This document shows, piece by piece, positions 18,908-28,189 of a stretch of DNA of 64,000 bases. The notes beneath the pieces are model-generated. The model searched no databases, was not told the origin of the DNA, and saw nothing but the letters and a program-made list of their open reading frames with translations. Origin of the DNA: Brevibacterium oceani (lineage in GTDB: Bacteria; Actinomycetota; Actinomycetes; Actinomycetales; Brevibacteriaceae); contig NZ_JABKDE010000008.1 of the NCBI RefSeq assembly GCF_013623835.1, positions 124,001 through 188,000 of the forward strand. The letters are read 5' to 3'. The translations under genes were made by a program, and so were the position numbers. Position 1 is the stretch's first letter. Each line of letters starts with the position of its first letter.

Positions 18908-19048
18908 CGTTTCCAGCCTCATCAGCACCACCAGAGCGTTCGGCGCGACTGCCCACGCCGCAACTGTCTATCGAAAATGCACACGTAGTGATCGAATGCT
19001 GTACGCACACACTTTCAGTGGACAGTAGTGTGCCTCCGCCCAATCGGG

Positions 19049-20230
19049 TCAGAGTGTGCGGCGCAGTTCGAGCACGACCGTGTGCTCGTCCGGGTCGTCG
19101 TCCGTGCCGTCGGTACCCGCGCCGAGGTGGTCGTCCGTGCCAACGGTACCCTCGCCGAGGTGGTCGCCGCAGCAACCGTGCGGACCGCCGTTAGCGACTT
19201 CTTCCCCGTTGTCGTCGCCCTCGCCGAGGCGGTCGGACCCGACCAGCCCATGCGCGGCCGCGTACGTGAGCGCTTCGGGGGCCTGTTCGCGGCCGAGTTC
19301 GATGAGCAGCACTCCGTCCGCAGCCAGCCAGTGGTCGGCCTCGGCGATGAGGCGGCGGACGAGGTCGAGCCCATCGACGCCGCCGAACAGGGCGGTGCCG
19401 GGTTCGAAGTCCACGGCTTCTCGGGGCAGGAAGTCCGCCGCAGTGGTGGGCACATAGGGCGGAACGGCTGCAATGACATCGACGCTGTGACGCAGTTCGT
19501 GCGGGAGGCCGACGAGGCAGTCGAGGCGGTGGCCCCGGACGACGCCGCCGGGAGAGTCCGAATTCCGAAACGAAGCCGGATGGCCGGTCGACGCGGCGGC
19601 AGGCAGATCGTCACTCGCGTTCGGCAGCCCGCCAGTGGCATTCCGGGCGTTGTCGACGGCACATTCGACGGCGTGGGCGTCCGTGTCGCCGAGGTGGAGG
19701 TTCATCTCAGCAACTGAGGCAGCCACGTAGGATCCCACCGGACCGACCCCGCAGAAGGCTTCGACGACGACCGGTGCCCACGGTTCGGTACCGTGTTGGG
19801 TAATCTGAGCCTCGGTGCCGAGCCCACCCAGTCTGCCGAGCCCACTCAGACTGCTGGGCCCACACGGCTCGCCGGAGCCACCGCGACGACCGGGTCGTCC
19901 GTCGACAGCCTGCCGCCGAGGCATCTGTTCGATGACGCGCACCGTGTGTTCGGCCAGACGTCGCGTCCGCTGTCGGGGAACGAAGACGCCTGGGAGCGTG
20001 CGCAACTTGAGTCCTGCGAAGTCGACCCAGCCGACGATCTGTTCGAGGGGTTCGCCCGCGACCCGCCGGGCCACCCGGTCTTCGAGCAGTGAATCGGCTC
20101 GGCCACCCGAACCTGTACCGACACCAGAACCGATCCCCTTCCCCGAACCGGCACCGTTGCCCTCCGACTCGAGGAGGATGGCGGCTTCTTCTTCGGCGAA
20201 GACACAGCCTGCGGAGCGCAACGCTTCCAC
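19049..20230 (-). CDS. PrmC-like putative protein-(glutamine-N5) methyltransferase
   Basis: Resembles the actinobacterial PrmC-related family of unknown substrate (TIGR03704 type). Visible features: the N-terminal helical domain with ALRSAGCVFAEEEAAILL and VARRVAGEPLEQIVGWVDF, the SAM-binding region VEAFCGVGPVGSYVA, and VPPYVPT where PrmC has NPPY. About 393 aa from GTG 20230. Three low-complexity inserts (Gly/Ser near 30, Arg/Gly near 110, and a His/Asp/Gly-rich C-terminal stretch from about 330) make it much longer than usual. The C-terminal insert includes a 33-bp tandem duplication and several GCCGAGGYGG motifs. The start is uncertain: no strong ribosome-binding site, but GTG 20230 begins at the family N terminus. 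Confidence 0.78.
   Translation of the reverse strand: MEALRSAGCVFAEEEAAILLESEGNGAGSGKGIGSGVGTGSGGRADSLLEDRVARRVAGEPLEQIVGWVDFAGLKLRTLPGVFVPRQRTRRLAEHTVRVIEQMPRRQAVDGRPGRRGGSGEPCGPSSLSGLGRLGGLGTEAQITQHGTEPWAPVVVEAFCGVGPVGSYVAASVAEMNLHLGDTDAHAVECAVDNARNATGGLPNASDDLPAAASTGHPASFRNSDSPGGVVRGHRLDCLVGLPHELRHSVDVIAAVPPYVPTTAADFLPREAVDFEPGTALFGGVDGLDLVRRLIAEADHWLAADGVLLIELGREQAPEALTYAAAHGLVGSDRLGEGDDNGEEVANGGPHGCCGDHLGEGTVGTDDHLGAGTDGTDDDPDEHTVVLELRRTL
19097..19162. repeat. 33-bp tandem duplication inside the PrmC-like gene
   Basis: Units 19097-19129 and 19130-19162 share GTCGTCCGTGCC, CGGTACCC and CGCCGAGGTG, each ending in the dispersed GCCGAGGTGG motif. In the protein it yields a repeated GTDDHLG peptide near the C terminus. 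The length is a multiple of three, so the frame is kept. Confidence 0.88.
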
Positions 20231-20291
20231 TGTCGGGTGGTACCTCGGGTCGCTTGACGCCTCAGGCGAGTGGGCGCCGGACCGCGGCAGC

Positions 20292-20957
20292 TCAGGGCTC
20301 AGAGAGCACCTCGCGTCGCAGCCATTCGAGGCTCGACATCGCATCGATCTCACCGGAGTCCGTGAACAGCAGAGTCTGATCGGGCGGCAGCGGAACAACG
20401 GCGGCGAATTCGACGCGGGAGTCGCGCATCGCCTGGTCGAGGTTCGCGATCTCACCATCGATGGTCACACCCACGCCTTCGAAACGGGAGCGGGTGACCT
20501 TGATCGACGCACGCCCGGGTTCAACCGCTTCGGCCTCAATGCCGTGGACGACGATCGGCGCATCACTACTCGCACCACTGCGAAGATCAACCGTCAGCCC
20601 GACTCGGGCGGCAGCCACCAGTGTCAGCGCACGCGCCAGGGCCGGGACATCCTCGGCGAGGGTGAGCACCGCACCGGATTCGGGGATCACGCCCATCGTG
20701 CGCAGCACCCCGGCGAGCTTCGAGCTGCGGTCGAGCACCTCGGCGCGGTCGAGTTCGACGGGCACCGACAGGGCGGCGATCAGACGCGGATCGGTGACCT
20801 CACGGCCGTCGACCAGGGGTTTCTCGGGAGCGGGGCCGGTGAGCACGACATCGTCGGCTCGGCCCATGACGATCGGGAAGTCGAGGAGTTCGTAGACCGG
20901 ATTGAGGGTTCCCGGCTGATCGGCGGTGGGAACGGAGAAGTAATGGAAGTCAGTCAA
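20292..20957 (-). CDS. AMP-binding-enzyme-like actinobacterial protein (possibly TIGR03089)
   Basis: A 221-aa protein with faint similarity to the N-terminal region of acyl-CoA synthetases (VELDRAEVLDRSSKLAGVLRT... then ALTLVAAARVGLTVDLRSG), lacking the AMP-binding P-loop and C-terminal lid. It fits the description of TIGR03089, a single-copy actinobacterial family with twilight similarity to AMP-binding enzymes; this assignment is from memory and tentative. Function unknown; catalysis is unlikely. Its start overlaps the DivIVA-domain gene by 8 bp and the PrmC-like gene follows about 60 bp later, suggesting one transcript. Confidence 0.6.
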   Translation of the reverse strand: MTDFHYFSVPTADQPGTLNPVYELLDFPIVMGRADDVVLTGPAPEKPLVDGREVTDPRLIAALSVPVELDRAEVLDRSSKLAGVLRTMGVIPESGAVLTLAEDVPALARALTLVAAARVGLTVDLRSGASSDAPIVVHGIEAEAVEPGRASIKVTRSRFEGVGVTIDGEIANLDQAMRDSRVEFAAVVPLPPDQTLLFTDSGEIDAMSSLEWLRREVLSEP

Positions 20958-21510
20958 CGGAGGCCATCACCTCGACGACGCGGTCGATGAACGCATCCAC
21001 CTGGTCCTCGTCGTAGGCCTTCTTGCCCTTCGCGGTCTTGAACAGCACGCGGCGGACCTGGTCGACGCTCATCGCCACGCCCTGCGTGAAGTAGGAGTTG
21101 ACCTTGTCGCACATGTCGTCGACCTGGACGATGTCGTAGCCGATGACGCCGGGAGCCGGGTTGTCGAAGCGTTCCCCGGCTTCGCGAACCAGGCGTCCCC
21201 GCAGGGACGCGGCGACGCGGGTGAGCTCGGAGACCCAGGCATCCTGACCCGACTGCGCGATGAGGCGGTCGCGGGCCTGTTTGGCGAACGCGTCCTCGAG
21301 CCGGTCGAGGGCGGCGTCGACGACGGCCACGTGGTAGCCCTTGCGGACGAGGTCGAAGCCGACCGTGCGCACGGCTCGCGAGTCGAGGTCGCCGGGCTGC
21401 GGTGTCGGGCGCTCGAAGGACTCACGTGCCCGCTTGAAGAAGCTGTCGACCTGTTTGGGGTCGTATCCGTTCTTCCAACCGGACATTCGAGGGAAAGTCG
21501 TGTCCGCCAT
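20950..21510 (-). CDS. DivIVA-domain protein
   Basis: A 186-aa cytoplasmic protein with two DivIVA-like repeats: MSGWKNGYDPKQVDSFFKRARESFE near the N terminus and the GYDIVQVDDMCDKVNSYF / AYDEDQVDAFIDRVVEVM segments later. DivIVA domains recognise curved membrane or act as scaffolds in polar growth and division; this one lacks the long coiled coil of true DivIVA/Wag31, so its role is unknown. ATG 21510 is chosen because GGAGGAGAC lies immediately upstream; the frame extends to 21549. Lies downstream of rlmN in a commonly conserved order. Confidence 0.8.
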   Translation of the reverse strand: MADTTFPRMSGWKNGYDPKQVDSFFKRARESFERPTPQPGDLDSRAVRTVGFDLVRKGYHVAVVDAALDRLEDAFAKQARDRLIAQSGQDAWVSELTRVAASLRGRLVREAGERFDNPAPGVIGYDIVQVDDMCDKVNSYFTQGVAMSVDQVRRVLFKTAKGKKAYDEDQVDAFIDRVVEVMASVD

Positions 21511-21634
21511 GTCTCCTCCAGAAGCGAGTGGCTGTGTCGTTTCCACCATGATAGATGGATGGCGTGGAAATTGCGTGCTCGCGGCTCACACGTGAGGTCC
21601 TGACCAGGCCGACTCCGGCTGACCGGACGGCCAA

Positions 21635-21688
21635 GAGTCGGTCAGCCCGGGGCTCGGCTCAGAGTCGATCAGCCCGGGACTCGGATCA
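21635..21688. repeat. 27-bp tandem duplication ending on the rlmN stop codon
   Basis: Units 21635-21661 and 21662-21688 are identical apart from three substitutions. The second unit ends with TCA, the complement of the rlmN TGA (21686-21688), and the first unit ends with the same triplet, so the duplication includes the stop. Confidence 0.88.
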
Positions 21689-22990
21689 GTCCGCTGCGGC
21701 GAGCTGACCGCAGGCACCGTCGATGTCGGAACCGCGGGTATCGCGGATCGTCGTCGGGATGCCGTGGTCGACGAGGCGGCGGACGAATTCGTCGGCGACC
21801 TCGGGCTCCGATGCCGTCCACACCGAACCGGGGGTCGGGTTGAGCGGGATCGGGTTGACGTGCACCCAGCCGCGACCGCGGGCATTGAGCTTCTTCGCCA
21901 GCAGCTCGGCGCGCCACACGTGATCGTTCATGTCCTTGATCAGCGCGTATTCGATGCTCACGCGTCGACCGGTGACCTGGAAGTAGTTATAGGCGGCGTC
22001 GATCGCCTCGTCGGCCTTCCACCGGGTGTTGACCGGGATCATCTCGTCGCGCAGTTCGTCGTCGGGCGCGTGGAGGCTGAGCGCGAAGGTCACGGGGATG
22101 TCCTCGGCGGCGAGCTTGTTGATGCCGGGCACCAGCCCCACCGTGGAGATCGTGATCCGCCGCGCCGACATACCCAAGCCGTCGGGTCCGGTGCCGACGA
22201 ACCGGCGCACCGCGTTCATCACACGCTTGTAGTTGGCCAGGGGTTCGCCCATGCCCATGAAGACGATGTTCGAGACCCGTTCGGGTCCGCTCGCCGAGGT
22301 GGCCGCGCCGTCCCCGTCGAATGCCGACTCAGCGTCGGAGTCCGTTTCGTCGGATTCCGCGCCGAGCGCGGTCTCCCCCGCACCGGGCATGTCCGATGAC
22401 GGTGCCGCGGCGAGTTCGCCGGCGGCGATGACCTGGTTGGCGCGCACGACCTGTTCGACGATCTCTGCCGTTGACATGTTGCGGGTCAGGCCCTGCTGGC
22501 CGGTGGCGCAGAAGGGACAGTTCATGCCGCAGCCGCACTGGCTGGACACGCACAAAGTCACTCGGTTGCGGTAGCGCATGAGCACGGATTCGACGAGAGC
22601 TCCGTCGAAGAGGCGCCACAGGAACTTGATCGTGTCGCCGTTCTCGGTGCGCAGGCGGCGGACCTCGGTGAGCAGGTGCGGGAAGAAACGCTCTTGGATC
22701 TCCGCGCGCCGGTCCTTCGGCAGATCGGTCATCTGCTCAGTGTCCGTGACGTAATGGCTGAAGTAGTGAGTGGAGATCTGCTTGGCGCGGAAGGCGGGCA
22801 GGCCCATCTCGGTGACCGCGGCCACGCGTTCGTCCATGGTCATGTCCGCCAGGTGCTCCGGCGGCTGCTGGACGCGCGCGGACTTGAAGTTGAGAAGGGG
22901 ACGCCCGTCACGGGTGGGCGTCTTCGAAGTGGTGCCGTCGGGATGCTCCACGACGGGCCTGGTCTGCCTTCTGCCTGCTTGAGAACTCAC
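21686..22990 (-). CDS. rlmN: 23S rRNA/tRNA adenine-C2 methyltransferase RlmN
   Basis: Radical SAM enzyme methylating A2503 of 23S rRNA and A37 of some tRNAs. The cluster motif is [10 protein letters not shown] (CxxxCxxC), followed by [12 protein letters not shown] and [10 protein letters not shown]; the C-terminal catalytic Cys is in the DIDGACGQL segment. It is 434 aa; an Asp/Glu/Ser/Ala-rich insert of about 40 residues (around 195-235), between the radical SAM motif and the GMGEP segment, is unusual for the family and contains one GCCGAGGTGG motif. The start is GTG at 22990 with GGGGG upstream. Confidence 0.95.
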   Translation of the reverse strand: MSSQAGRRQTRPVVEHPDGTTSKTPTRDGRPLLNFKSARVQQPPEHLADMTMDERVAAVTEMGLPAFRAKQISTHYFSHYVTDTEQMTDLPKDRRAEIQERFFPHLLTEVRRLRTENGDTIKFLWRLFDGALVESVLMRYRNRVTLCVSSQCGCGMNCPFCATGQQGLTRNMSTAEIVEQVVRANQVIAAGELAAAPSSDMPGAGETALGAESDETDSDAESAFDGDGAATSASGPERVSNIVFMGMGEPLANYKRVMNAVRRFVGTGPDGLGMSARRITISTVGLVPGINKLAAEDIPVTFALSLHAPDDELRDEMIPVNTRWKADEAIDAAYNYFQVTGRRVSIEYALIKDMNDHVWRAELLAKKLNARGRGWVHVNPIPLNPTPGSVWTASEPEVADEFVRRLVDHGIPTTIRDTRGSDIDGACGQLAAAD

Positions 22991-23122
22991 GCCCCCATTG
23001 TCTCATGATGCGGCGGGGCCTGTCGTGTGGGCGGTGCCACGCCTGGGACGGGGACTCATTCCCTCGCCGAGGCGAGGCCCAGATTCGCCCCGACTGTGCC
23101 GTTCCGCTTCCAGCGGCGGACC

Positions 23123-24145
23123 TCAGAGGAAGCCGGGCAGGACCGAGAACAGCACGAGCGCGACGGGCGCTGTCGGCAGAATCGAGTCGAGACGGTCCAT
23201 CACACCGCCGTGGCCGGGCAGCAGGGTTCCCATGTCCTTGAGCTCGAGATCGCGTTTGATCATCGATTCGCTGAAGTCGCCGAGGGTGGCGAAGGCGGGG
23301 ATGACGACGCCGAAGACGAGACCGGTCCAGAACGGAGCATCGAAGAGGGTGACCACCAACACCGTGGCAACGGCGGCGGAGAACACGACCGAACCGAGGT
23401 AGCCCTCCCAGGACTTCTTCGGTGAGATCCGCGGTGCGATCGGGTGCTTGCCCCACAGGACGCCGAAGACGTAGCCGCCGGTGTCGGAGGCGACGACGGA
23501 GGCGAGGAAGACGATGACGAGGTAGTTGCCGCCGGGCTGGGTGAGCAGGTAGACGACGAAGCAGGCCATGAGGCCGACATAGGTGAGAGCGAAGAGGGAG
23601 AGCGAGACGTCTTTGACCGCGTTCTTGCGACGCTCGACCATCGTGAAGAGCATGATGGCGCCGGCGCTGGCCGCGAACGTCACCCACAGTGCTTCCCTGC
23701 CGCCGATGTAGGTGGCGACGACCATACACGCGGCCGAGACCATCGTCGGCACGCGGGAGACGAGGGAGCCCGAACGCGACAGTGCGTTGGCCAGCTCCCA
23801 CATCGCGGCGACGATGGCGACGAGGATGAGGAAGAGGAACGAGATCGGCAGGAAGATCAGGGAGGCCAGCACCACTCCCCCGATGAGCAGACCCATGCCG
23901 ATGGCGGCGGGCAGGTTGCGCCCGGCCCGACCGTAGTCCTTCGGTGGTGGCTCCTCTTCGGCGGCGGCCGCCTCGGGGGTGGGGTTGAAATCCGGGTCAT
24001 CGGGCGAATACGGCTTGTCCGAATTGCGCAGATCCCGGCGCCTGGGGAAGGGGCTCTCAGCACGCGCAGCGTCACGTGATGGATCCGGCTCCCCGAAGGG
24101 AGCCGGATTCGCTGCGGGGCTGTCGGTCCCGGTCACGGCAATCAT
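23123..24145 (-). CDS. cdsA: Phosphatidate cytidylyltransferase
   Basis: Makes CDP-diacylglycerol from CTP and phosphatidate, the branch point of phospholipid synthesis. It is 340 aa with about eight membrane segments and the C-terminal signature from GDFSESMIKRDLELKDMGTL through PGHGGVMDRLDS. The first 75 residues are a hydrophilic, acidic/proline-rich cytoplasmic extension found in many actinobacterial CdsA proteins. Its ATG overlaps the frr stop by one base (TGATG). Confidence 0.96.
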   Translation of the reverse strand: MIAVTGTDSPAANPAPFGEPDPSRDAARAESPFPRRRDLRNSDKPYSPDDPDFNPTPEAAAAEEEPPPKDYGRAGRNLPAAIGMGLLIGGVVLASLIFLPISFLFLILVAIVAAMWELANALSRSGSLVSRVPTMVSAACMVVATYIGGREALWVTFAASAGAIMLFTMVERRKNAVKDVSLSLFALTYVGLMACFVVYLLTQPGGNYLVIVFLASVVASDTGGYVFGVLWGKHPIAPRISPKKSWEGYLGSVVFSAAVATVLVVTLFDAPFWTGLVFGVVIPAFATLGDFSESMIKRDLELKDMGTLLPGHGGVMDRLDSILPTAPVALVLFSVLPGFL

Positions 24146-24702
24146 CAGACCTCGAGAAGCTCGGCTTCCTTCTGTGAGAGCAGCTGGTCGATGTTGTCCA
24201 CCTTGCTCTTCGTCAGGTCGTCGAGTTCGGAGATGCCGCGGGTGACTTCGTCCTCACCGGCGTCGCCGTCCTTCTTGATGCGTTCGAGGACATCCTTGGC
24301 GTGGCGGCGGATGTTTCGGATGGAGACCTTGCCGTCTTCGGCCTTGCCCTTGACGATCTTGACATATTCCTTGCGGCGCTCCTCGGTGAGCTCCGGCAGG
24401 ACGACGCGGATGATGTTGCCGTCGTTGGCAGGGTTGGCACCGATGTCGGAATTGCGCAGAGCGTTCTCGATGTCTTGGAGCGTGCCCTTGTCGTAGGGGG
24501 TCACCAGGATCGTGCGAGCCTCGGGAGTCTGGAACGACGCGAGCTGCTGCAGCGGGGTGGGAGCGCCGTAGTACTCGATCTCGATGTCGGCGAACAGCGC
24601 GGGGTTGGCGCGACCGGTGCGGATCGACCCGAAGTCATCCTGCGTGAACTCGACGGCTTTGTCCATCTTCTCTCTGGCCTCGGCCAGTGTCTCTTCAATC
24701 AC
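24145..24702 (-). CDS. frr: Ribosome recycling factor
   Basis: Splits post-termination ribosomes together with EF-G. The 185 aa are the full family length, with the typical [23 protein letters not shown] and [20 protein letters not shown] segments. The start is GTG at 24702 with GGAAAGAG nine bases upstream. Lies between pyrH and cdsA as in most actinobacteria. Confidence 0.97.
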   Translation of the reverse strand: MIEETLAEAREKMDKAVEFTQDDFGSIRTGRANPALFADIEIEYYGAPTPLQQLASFQTPEARTILVTPYDKGTLQDIENALRNSDIGANPANDGNIIRVVLPELTEERRKEYVKIVKGKAEDGKVSIRNIRRHAKDVLERIKKDGDAGEDEVTRGISELDDLTKSKVDNIDQLLSQKEAELLEV

Positions 24703-24849
24703 GGTTCACTCTTTCCATCTCTGTAAGCTTTGGGTTCATTCTATGGGTCATCACTGAAAATTGCCGCACCGAATCCTCGCAGGAGTGTCCTCACCTGCGC
24801 AGACGTCGGGTGGATCGGGCGCGGTGCGGCCGCCTCGGCGAGGTGCCGA

Positions 24850-24885
24850 CTCAGTGGACGATGGCACTGTCTCAGTGGACGATGG
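24850..24885. repeat. 15-bp direct repeat across the pyrH stop
   Basis: CTCAGTGGACGATGG occurs at 24850-24864 and again at 24871-24885 (period 21). The second copy contains the pyrH stop (24872-24874) and the last codons; the first is a downstream duplicate. Confidence 0.85.
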
Positions 24886-25624
24886 TGCCGATCTTCTCGC
24901 CGCTGATGGCCTTGCGGAGGTTGCCTTCGCCCTCCATGCCGAAGACGTGCATCGGCAGCTTGTTGTCCATACACAGGCTGAAAGCGGTGGCGTCGACGAC
25001 CTTGAGTCCCTTCTGCAGGGCCTCTTGGTAGGTGATCGAGGCGAGCTTCTCCGCGTTCGGGTCGACCTTCGGATCAGCGGTGTAGACGCCGTCGACGCCG
25101 TTCTTGGCGATGAGCACCTCGTCGGCGTGGACCTCGAGGGCACGTTGGGCGGCGACGGTGTCGGTGGAGAAGTAGGGCAGGCCGGCGCCGGCGCCGAAGA
25201 TGACGACGCGGTTCTTCTCCATGTGTCGCATGGCGCGGCGGGGAATGTAGGACTCGGCGACCTGGGACATCGGGATCGCGGTCTGCACGCGCGTGTCGAC
25301 TCCGGTCTGCTCGAGGAAGTCCTGGAGGGCCAGGCAGTTCATCACGGTGCCGAGCATGCCCATGTAGTCGGCGCGGGTGCGGTCCATGCCGCGCTGGGAG
25401 AGTTCGGCGCCGCGGAAGAAGTTGCCGCCGCCGACGACGATGCTCACTTCCACGTCTTCGACGGTGGGGGCGACCTCTCGGGCCACTGCAGCCACGACAT
25501 CGGGATCGACTCCGATCCGGCCTCCGCCGAAGACCTCGCCGGAGAGCTTGAGCAGGACGCGTCGGCGGTGGGTGCGGACAGGATGGCTGAGGTGGCCGGA
25601 TTCGTGAACCGGAGTGCTTGTCAT
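24872..25624 (-). CDS. pyrH: UMP kinase
   Basis: Phosphorylates UMP to UDP; hexameric bacterial enzyme of the amino acid kinase fold. The 250 aa show [13 protein letters not shown], the [10 protein letters not shown] loop, [14 protein letters not shown] [13 protein letters not shown], and [17 protein letters not shown], all intact. It begins with a 20-residue extension before RVLLKLSGE. The upstream gap to tsf holds a rho-independent terminator and a second hairpin, so pyrH probably has its own promoter. Confidence 0.97.
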   Translation of the reverse strand: MTSTPVHESGHLSHPVRTHRRRVLLKLSGEVFGGGRIGVDPDVVAAVAREVAPTVEDVEVSIVVGGGNFFRGAELSQRGMDRTRADYMGMLGTVMNCLALQDFLEQTGVDTRVQTAIPMSQVAESYIPRRAMRHMEKNRVVIFGAGAGLPYFSTDTVAAQRALEVHADEVLIAKNGVDGVYTADPKVDPNAEKLASITYQEALQKGLKVVDATAFSLCMDNKLPMHVFGMEGEGNLRKAISGEKIGTIVH

Positions 25625-25655
25625 TGAGTCCTTCTTCCGTGCAGGCAGATCGAGA

Positions 25656-25677
25656 CCCGGGCGGATCGCCGCCCGGG
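25656..25677. repeat. Perfect hairpin in the pyrH leader
   Basis: CCCGGGCGG / CCGCCCGGG arms with a four-base loop, ending about 32 bases before the pyrH ATG. It could be a second terminator or a leader structure affecting pyrH translation. Confidence 0.6.
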
Positions 25678-25701
25678 CTGTGCGTCTGGGACAGTCTAGC
25701 G

Positions 25702-25734
25702 AAAAACGGGGCCGGACCTCTCGGTCCGACCCCG
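25702..25734 (-). terminator. Rho-independent terminator of rpsB-tsf
   Basis: Read on the minus strand, a GC-rich stem CGGGGTCGGACC with loop GAGA pairs with GGTCCGGCCCCG, one G-T/C mismatch allowed, followed directly by TTTTT. It lies 76 bp after the tsf stop. This is the clearest intrinsic terminator in the window. Confidence 0.9.
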
Positions 25735-25809
25735 CCTCACGGATGAGTTCTCACTCACCCGAGGAACCTGCGAAGCAGACGGGTGTCTGCTTCAGCGGTC
25801 AGTGTCGTC

Positions 25810-26637
25810 TCAGGCTCCGACGCGGTAGCGCAGGAAGCCGGTGGCCTTGACGCCTGCAGCCTCGAGCACCTTGGCCACGGACTGCTTGGGATCCTTGGCG
25901 AATCCCTGGTCGAGCAGGCAGTTCTCCTTGAAGAAGCCGTTGACGCGACCCTCGATGATCTTCGGCAGGGCCTGTTCGGGCTTGCCTTCGTTCTTCGCGG
26001 TGTCTTCGGCGATGCGGCGCTCATTCTCGACGATGTCGGTCGGAACGTCCTCGCGGGAGAAGTACTTCGGGCTCATGGCGGCGATGTGCACGGCGACATC
26101 GTGTGCCACGGTCTCATCGTCACCTTCGAAGGCCAGCAGAACGCCGACCTGCGGGGGCAGGTCCTTGTTCGTCCGGTGCAGGTAGGAAGCGACGTTGGCA
26201 CCCTCGATGCGGCCGACGCGACGGAGGTCGACCTTCTCACCCAGGGTGGCACCGGACTCGGTGATGAACTGCGAGACCGGCTTGCCGTCGGTCTCGGCGG
26301 CGAGCAGCGACTCGGCCGAGTCGGCCTTGTTCGCCACGGCCAGCTCGAGGACCTGGTCGGCGAGCTTGATGAAGGGCTCGGACTTCGCAACGAAGTCGGT
26401 CTCCGAGTTGAGTTCGATCATGGTGCCGACGCCGCCGTCGACGTGGGTCGCGACGAGACCGTCGGAGGTCGAGCGTCCCTCACGCTTGGTGGCGCCCTTG
26501 AGGCCCTTCACGCGGAGGGCCTCCATGGCCTTGGTCTGGTCGCCGTCGGACTCGTCGAGAGCCTTCTTGACGTCCATCATTCCGGCGCCGGTCTTCTCAC
26601 GCAGTGCCTTGATGTCAGCGGCAGTGTAGTTTGCCAT
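25810..26637 (-). CDS. tsf: Elongation factor Ts
   Basis: Nucleotide exchange factor for EF-Tu. The 275 aa include the N-terminal UBA-like domain (IKALREKTGAGMMDVKKALDE), the core segments containing ELNSETDFVAKSEPF and VHIAAMSPKYFSREDVP, and a C-terminal module. Follows rpsB by 33 bp and ends at a strong terminator, so the two form one operon. Confidence 0.98.
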   Translation of the reverse strand: MANYTAADIKALREKTGAGMMDVKKALDESDGDQTKAMEALRVKGLKGATKREGRSTSDGLVATHVDGGVGTMIELNSETDFVAKSEPFIKLADQVLELAVANKADSAESLLAAETDGKPVSQFITESGATLGEKVDLRRVGRIEGANVASYLHRTNKDLPPQVGVLLAFEGDDETVAHDVAVHIAAMSPKYFSREDVPTDIVENERRIAEDTAKNEGKPEQALPKIIEGRVNGFFKENCLLDQGFAKDPKQSVAKVLEAAGVKATGFLRYRVGA

Positions 26638-26670
26638 TCTTTCTCCTCAGGGTGGTGGAGTTAAAGGAAA

Positions 26671-27600
26671 TCAGGACTCTGTCGACTCGGTGGAGTCGGC
26701 AGCGGCTTCAGCGGCAGGTGCGGCCTCAGCGGTCTCGGCCTCAGCGGCAGGTGCGGCCTCTGCTTCAGCAGACTCCGCGGCCGGAGCAGCTTCGGCGGCG
26801 GCCTCTGCAGGCTTCTCCTCGTCGGACTTGCCTTCGAGCAGCTCGCGCTCCCACTCCGGCATCGGCTCGACGGCGGAGACGTTCTTCTCTCCACCCTCGT
26901 CCTCGGAGGAGTGACGGGCGATGAGGCCCTCGGCGACGGCGTCGGCGATCACGCGGGTGAGCAGCGAGACCGAGCGGATGGCGTCGTCGTTGCCCGGGAT
27001 CGGGTAGTTGACGTCGTCGGGGTCGCAGTTGGTGTCGAGGATGCCGATGATCGGGATGCCCAGCTTCTTGGCTTCGTCGACGGCGAGGTGTTCCTTCTTG
27101 GTGTCGACGATCCAGACGGCCGACGGCGTGCGCTGCATGTCGCGGATACCGCCGAGGGTCTTCTCCAGCTTGTCCTTCTCACGGCGAAGGATGAGCAGTT
27201 CCTTCTTCGTGTGAGCGGAGCCTGCCACGTCGTCGAAGTCGATCTCTTCGAGTTCCTTCAGGCGGCGCAGACGCATGGAGATGGTCTGGAAGTTCGTGAG
27301 CATACCGCCGAGCCAACGCTGGTTGACGAAGGGCTGGCCCACGCGCTTGGCCTGTTCGGCGATGGATTCCTGGGCCTGCTTCTTCGTGCCGACGAAGAGG
27401 ATCGAGCCACCGTGGGCGACGGTCTCCTTGACGAACTCGAAGGCGTTGTCGATGTAGCCCAGCGACTTCTGCAGGTCGATGATGTAGATGCCATTGCGCT
27501 CGGTGAAGATGAAGCGCTTCATCTTCGGGTTCCAACGACGGGTCTGGTGTCCGAAGTGAACGCCGCTGTCGAGCAGCTGGCGGATGGTGACGACGGCCAT
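26671..27600 (-). CDS. rpsB: 30S ribosomal protein S2 with long acidic tail
   Basis: Structural protein of the small subunit. Residues 1-235 match S2 ([59 protein letters not shown]). Beyond this is a tail of about 70 residues made almost only of Ala, Glu, Ser, Pro and Thr, much longer than in E. coli. ATG 27600 has GGAGG upstream; an in-frame opening at 27624 lies before it and is rejected. Confidence 0.97.
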   Translation of the reverse strand: MAVVTIRQLLDSGVHFGHQTRRWNPKMKRFIFTERNGIYIIDLQKSLGYIDNAFEFVKETVAHGGSILFVGTKKQAQESIAEQAKRVGQPFVNQRWLGGMLTNFQTISMRLRRLKELEEIDFDDVAGSAHTKKELLILRREKDKLEKTLGGIRDMQRTPSAVWIVDTKKEHLAVDEAKKLGIPIIGILDTNCDPDDVNYPIPGNDDAIRSVSLLTRVIADAVAEGLIARHSSEDEGGEKNVSAVEPMPEWERELLEGKSDEEKPAEAAAEAAPAAESAEAEAAPAAEAETAEAAPAAEAAADSTESTES

Positions 27601-28189
27601 GCCGACGCCCTCCTTTCTGTGCACCTTCAGGTGCTTTTACGTCATGCGCGCGACAATCGTGATCGCAGCGATTCGAAATCTATGCGATCTCGGATCGGTT
27701 CGACCTGATGACGGCGTCGATGACATTTTCGGTTGATTCCTGGTATCCGGTTCATCCGCCCCACAGGCTCACCATCGGGTGGCCTGCACCATGGGAAGGA
27801 GAAGAATTCGAATACGCGTAGTCAGAAGACATGCTCCTGCTGTGATCAGTCTATCCCGTTCGGGCAAGCCATTTCCAATCGAAGGCCCACCCTCGCCGAG
27901 GCGGCTTTCCGCCCCGCATCGACCCGCCGAGTCGTGCGTCGACCCGTGTGGACAGGCGCTGCCGTGGCCTGCCCCTTGACCGTCGCTGAACGGCCCCGGT
28001 CCAGGAGTCCGCGTCCGTTCCGCGGCGCGATTCCACCCTCAACCCAGCGGACTGCACAGGCGACTCTCACGCCGATCACTGGGGACAGACCGCTCACTCG
28101 CACGCCTGGACCCTGTGGACGAATCTTCCTCCTCCACAGGGTCCGTCGCCGGGGGTGACAGAGGCTTAGGGGTCGGCTTCCATGCTCGT
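27601..28189. other. 589-bp divergent region rpsB / cell-wall peptidase
   Basis: Contains the rpsB promoter and leader (near rpsB, a small GCACCTGAAGGTGC hairpin), one copy of GCCGAGGCGG (27895-27904) and, near the peptidase gene, an 11-bp inverted repeat (28108-28118 with 28134-28144). No credible gene; short frames here are shadows. The inverted repeat would lie in the peptidase 5' leader. Confidence 0.6.
28108..28144. repeat. Inverted repeat in the leader of the peptidase gene
   Basis: GGACCCTGTGG (28108-28118) and CCACAGGGTCC (28134-28144) pair perfectly around a 15-base loop, 45 bp before the ATG at 28190. Might be a regulatory hairpin or an operator. Confidence 0.6.

Larger units (their letters stand above)
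18706..19048. other. Gene-free stretch between convergent genes
   Basis: This 343-bp gap separates the acyl-CoA dehydrogenase and the PrmC-like gene, which point at each other. It contains a 17-bp tandem duplication (18795-18828), a strong hairpin (18867-18907) and no credible reading frame; the open frames crossing it are Arg-rich shadows. Confidence 0.7.

Noticed and set aside
18630..19194. Arg-rich frames across the gap between the acyl-CoA dehydrogenase and PrmC-like genes
   Set aside because: Driven by the tandem duplication and hairpin; no ribosome-binding site or family likeness.
27601..28189. c-di-AMP (ydaO-type) riboswitch upstream of the peptidase
   Set aside because: Such riboswitches precede cell-wall hydrolases in actinobacteria, but I could not match the conserved core; only a simple inverted repeat is present.
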